Source of the DNA: an uncultured Microbacteriaceae bacterium
GTDB taxonomy: Bacteria; Actinomycetota; Actinomycetes; Actinomycetales; Microbacteriaceae
DNA length: 7,094 nt
Reading direction: 5' to 3'
Assembly: GCA_943914115.1 (NCBI GenBank)
Contig: CALUAU010000106.1
Location: forward strand, 1 to 7,094
Within the stretch, counting starts at the first letter, position 1. Every line of letters starts with the position of its first letter. Shown piece by piece: positions 5,364 to 7,094 of the stretch. Both the position numbers and the translations under genes were made by a program. A model generated the notes under the pieces. It searched no databases and was not told the origin of the DNA. It saw only the letters and a list, made by a program, of their open reading frames with translations.

Positions 5364-5795
5364 CTACTCGGTTTCGACCTGGCTATTACGGTAGGGGTCA
5401 GACTCACCGGCGAACGACTTGCCCTCGCGTTCACGAGCCACCCGCTCATCGGCCTCACGTGCCTGCGCGAGTAGGTCATCAATGCGGCCAGCGTTTTCGG
5501 GAAGCGCATCGAGAACGAACTCGATGCTGGGGGTGAGTCGGGTGTTGAGCTGTCGGCCAATCTCCGAACGAATCATGCCGGTTGCCGACTTCAACGCTGC
5601 AGCGGTGCCTTTTTGTTCTTCTTCGGTGCCGTACACCGTGTAGAAGATCGTGGCGTGCTGCAGATCGCCGGTGACTCGCACATCCGTGACGGTGACAAAA
5701 CCCAGACGCGGATCTTTCACTCCCCGCTCGAGGGTCTGCGCCACCAGCACGTGGATGCGTTCAGCGAGTCGAGCTGCACGTGGATTCTCAGTCAC
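5364..5795 (-). CDS. rbfA: 30S ribosome-binding factor A
   Basis: RbfA is a small KH-fold protein that binds the 30S subunit and helps mature the 5' end of 16S rRNA; it is also needed for cold adaptation in E. coli. The 143-residue product begins TENPRAARLAERIHVLVAQTL after the initiator, as RbfA proteins do. It continues with KDPRLGFVTVTDVRVTGDLQ (27-46), ATIFYTVYG (48-56), MIRSEIGRQLNTRLTP (74-89) and IEFVLD (91-96), the usual conserved blocks. The acidic, charged tail (about 105-143) is unconserved and probably disordered. The start is GTG 5795: GGAG lies 7 nt upstream, and the reading frame further upstream is only a shadow of infB. The start overlaps the infB stop by 8 nt (GTGACTGA), so translation is probably coupled to infB. 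It is the last gene before the opposite-strand cassette and ends at the shared hairpin. Confidence 0.95.
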   Translation of the reverse strand: MTENPRAARLAERIHVLVAQTLERGVKDPRLGFVTVTDVRVTGDLQHATIFYTVYGTEEEQKGTAAALKSATGMIRSEIGRQLNTRLTPSIEFVLDALPENAGRIDDLLAQAREADERVAREREGKSFAGESDPYRNSQVETE

Positions 5796-7094
5796 GGGGT
5801 TTCTCCACCATCTCAATTGTCTCGATCTCGTCGCCGAGCTGGATATCGTCGAACTTACCGAGTCCGATACCGCACTCAAAGCCCTCACGAACTTCGGTGA
5901 CATCGTCCTTGAAACGGCGCAGCGATTCGATAGCCAGACCGTCTGCCACCACAACACCCTCGCGGATGATGCGCGCCTTGGCGTTGCGGGTGATCGTGCC
6001 CGATTGCACCATACAGCCCGCGATATTGCCCCACTTCGACGAGCGGAAGATCTCGCGAATTTCGGCGACACCCGACTGGACTTCTTCGTACTCCGGCTCG
6101 AGCATGCCGCGCAGCGACTTCTCGATGTCTTCGATCGCTTGGTAGATGACCGAGTAGAACCGAATGTCCACGCCCTCACGGGCTGCGCGTTCGCGAGCCT
6201 TGGCATCGGGACGCACGTTGAAGCCGATGATCACCGCGTTATCGACGGTGGCCAGCGATACATCCGACTCGGAGATCGCGCCCACTGCACGGTGAATGAT
6301 GCGCAGCTGCACCGACTCGTCGATCTCGATCTTGAGCAGCGAGTCTTCGAGCGCTTCGACAGCACCCGAGACGTCGCCCTTGAGGATGAGGTTGAGCGAC
6401 TGCACCTTGCCCTCTTCGAGCGCACGCGTGAAGTCTTCCAGCGACATCCGTTTGCGGGCCTTTGCCAGCTGAGCGTTACGCTCGGCCGCCTCACGCTTCT
6501 CGGCAATCTGGCGAGCGGTGCGGTCGTCTTCGGTCACGATAAACGTGTCACCGGCGCGCGGCACCGAGCTGAGCCCCTGCACCTGCACGGGCCGCGAAGG
6601 ACCGGCTGCCTCGACGTCATTGCCGTTCTCGTCGAGCATGGCTCGCACACGTCCGTACGCGGTACCGGCCACGATCGAGTCGCCCACGCGCAGCGTACCC
6701 GACTGGATCAGCACGGTTGCCACCGAACCACGACCGCGGTCGAGCTTCGCTTCGATCGCGGTACCACGGGCGTCACGGTTGGGGTTCGCGCGCAGGTCGA
6801 GCGCAGCGTCAGCGGTCAGTAGCACGGCGTCGATCAGCTCGGAGATGTTTTCGCCCTTCTTCGCTGAAACATCCACAAACATGGTGTCGCCACCGTAATC
6901 TTCAGCCACGAGACCATACTCGGTCAGCTGTGAGCGCACCTTCTGCGGGTTGGCGCCGTCAACGTCGATCTTGTTCACCGCAACTACGATGGGCACGCCG
7001 GCGGCCTGGGCGTGGTTCAACGCCTCAATGGTCTGCGGCATGATGCCGTCATCGGCGGCGACCACGAGGATCGCGATGTCGGTGACATTGGCAC
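5788..7094 (-). CDS. infB: Translation initiation factor IF-2, C-terminal part (5' end outside window)
   Basis: IF-2 is the GTPase that brings initiator fMet-tRNA to the 30S subunit and promotes subunit joining. The frame is open to the right edge, giving 434 complete codons. The fragment starts inside the G domain just after the G3 region, with ANVTDIAILVVAADDGIMPQ, and keeps G4 NKID (fragment residues 40-43) and G5 SAKKG (76-80). Then come the domain II beta-barrel (around GRGSVATVLIQSGTLRVGD), domain III with a charged linker helix (TARQIAEKREAAERNAQLAKARKR region, about 195-220), and the C-terminal fMet-tRNA-binding domain (GCMVQSGTITRNAKARIIREG, FECGIGL). No frameshift or missing block is seen. 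P-loop, G2, G3 and the long N-terminal region lie outside the window. The GTG at 7065 is an internal valine codon, not a start. It runs into rbfA with an 8-nt overlap. Confidence 0.97.
   Translation of the reverse strand, partial: ANVTDIAILVVAADDGIMPQTIEALNHAQAAGVPIVVAVNKIDVDGANPQKVRSQLTEYGLVAEDYGGDTMFVDVSAKKGENISELIDAVLLTADAALDLRANPNRDARGTAIEAKLDRGRGSVATVLIQSGTLRVGDSIVAGTAYGRVRAMLDENGNDVEAAGPSRPVQVQGLSSVPRAGDTFIVTEDDRTARQIAEKREAAERNAQLAKARKRMSLEDFTRALEEGKVQSLNLILKGDVSGAVEALEDSLLKIEIDESVQLRIIHRAVGAISESDVSLATVDNAVIIGFNVRPDAKARERAAREGVDIRFYSVIYQAIEDIEKSLRGMLEPEYEEVQSGVAEIREIFRSSKWGNIAGCMVQSGTITRNAKARIIREGVVVADGLAIESLRRFKDDVTEVREGFECGIGLGKFDDIQLGDEIETIEMVEKPRD
5803..5806 (-). promoter_or_regulatory. 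Ribosome binding site deciding the rbfA GTG start
   Basis: GGAG on the minus strand, within the last codons of infB, sits 7 nt before GTG 5795. It supports GTG as the start rather than any upstream codon in the long open frame that runs antiparallel-free through infB in another frame. Confidence 0.65.

Noticed and set aside
5796..6206. N-terminal extension of rbfA to 280 residues
   Set aside because: The extra 137 residues are an out-of-frame reading of infB; GTG 5795 has a good GGAG site and fits the family start.
5650..6822. 390-codon open frame on the plus strand
   Set aside because: It lies antisense to infB and rbfA, whose protein sequences are unmistakable. The translation is rich in His, Arg and Asp with no family resemblance, as expected from the complementary frame of a GC-rich gene.

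Overview
The window is a stretch of chromosome with high GC content, most likely from an actinobacterium. Three things point there. The fragment at the left edge reads as the C-terminal part of a mycothiol-dependent maleylpyruvate isomerase-type protein, and mycothiol is an actinobacterial thiol. MutY is short and lacks a Nudix domain. Several starts look leaderless, with a -10-like box about 7 nt upstream and no Shine-Dalgarno. A Microbacteriaceae-type organism fits the gene set, but this rests on family resemblance recalled from memory; genus and species are not resolved.

Layout, left to right. Positions 1-330 (+) hold the end of the mycothiol-dependent enzyme. It converges on ribF (359-1336, -), the bifunctional riboflavin kinase/FAD synthetase. 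Upstream of ribF on the minus strand, tightly packed, are a small membrane protein with a TTG start (1333-1791), a second small membrane protein (1803-2180) and truB (2177-3208). truB faces a 78-bp divergent intergenic region (3209-3286). On its other side, on the plus strand, lie a ketopantoate reductase-family gene (3287-4366) and mutY (4356-5336), which overlap by 11 nt. mutY converges on rbfA (5364-5795, -) across a strong bulged hairpin. rbfA overlaps the end of infB (5788-7094, -), whose N-terminal half lies beyond the right edge.

How the genes work together. infB, rbfA, truB and ribF form the familiar bacterial translation/ribosome-maturation cluster (initiation factor 2, 30S maturation factor, tRNA pseudouridine-55 synthase, then flavin cofactor synthesis). 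Here it is split by a two-gene plus-strand cassette (panE-like and mutY), so truB-ribF needs its own promoter. The best candidate lies in the 78-bp divergent region, where the two putative -10 boxes sit in the arms of an imperfect 11-bp inverted repeat. Downstream of truB the genes are coupled by ATGA overlaps (truB/membrane protein, membrane protein/ribF) and an 11-nt gap.

No CRISPR array, transposon, prophage, tRNA or rRNA is visible. Most of the window is ordinary housekeeping sequence. The items most worth a second look are the mirrored divergent promoter, the unexplained membrane-protein pair locked between truB and ribF, and the opposite-strand cassette inside the conserved cluster.
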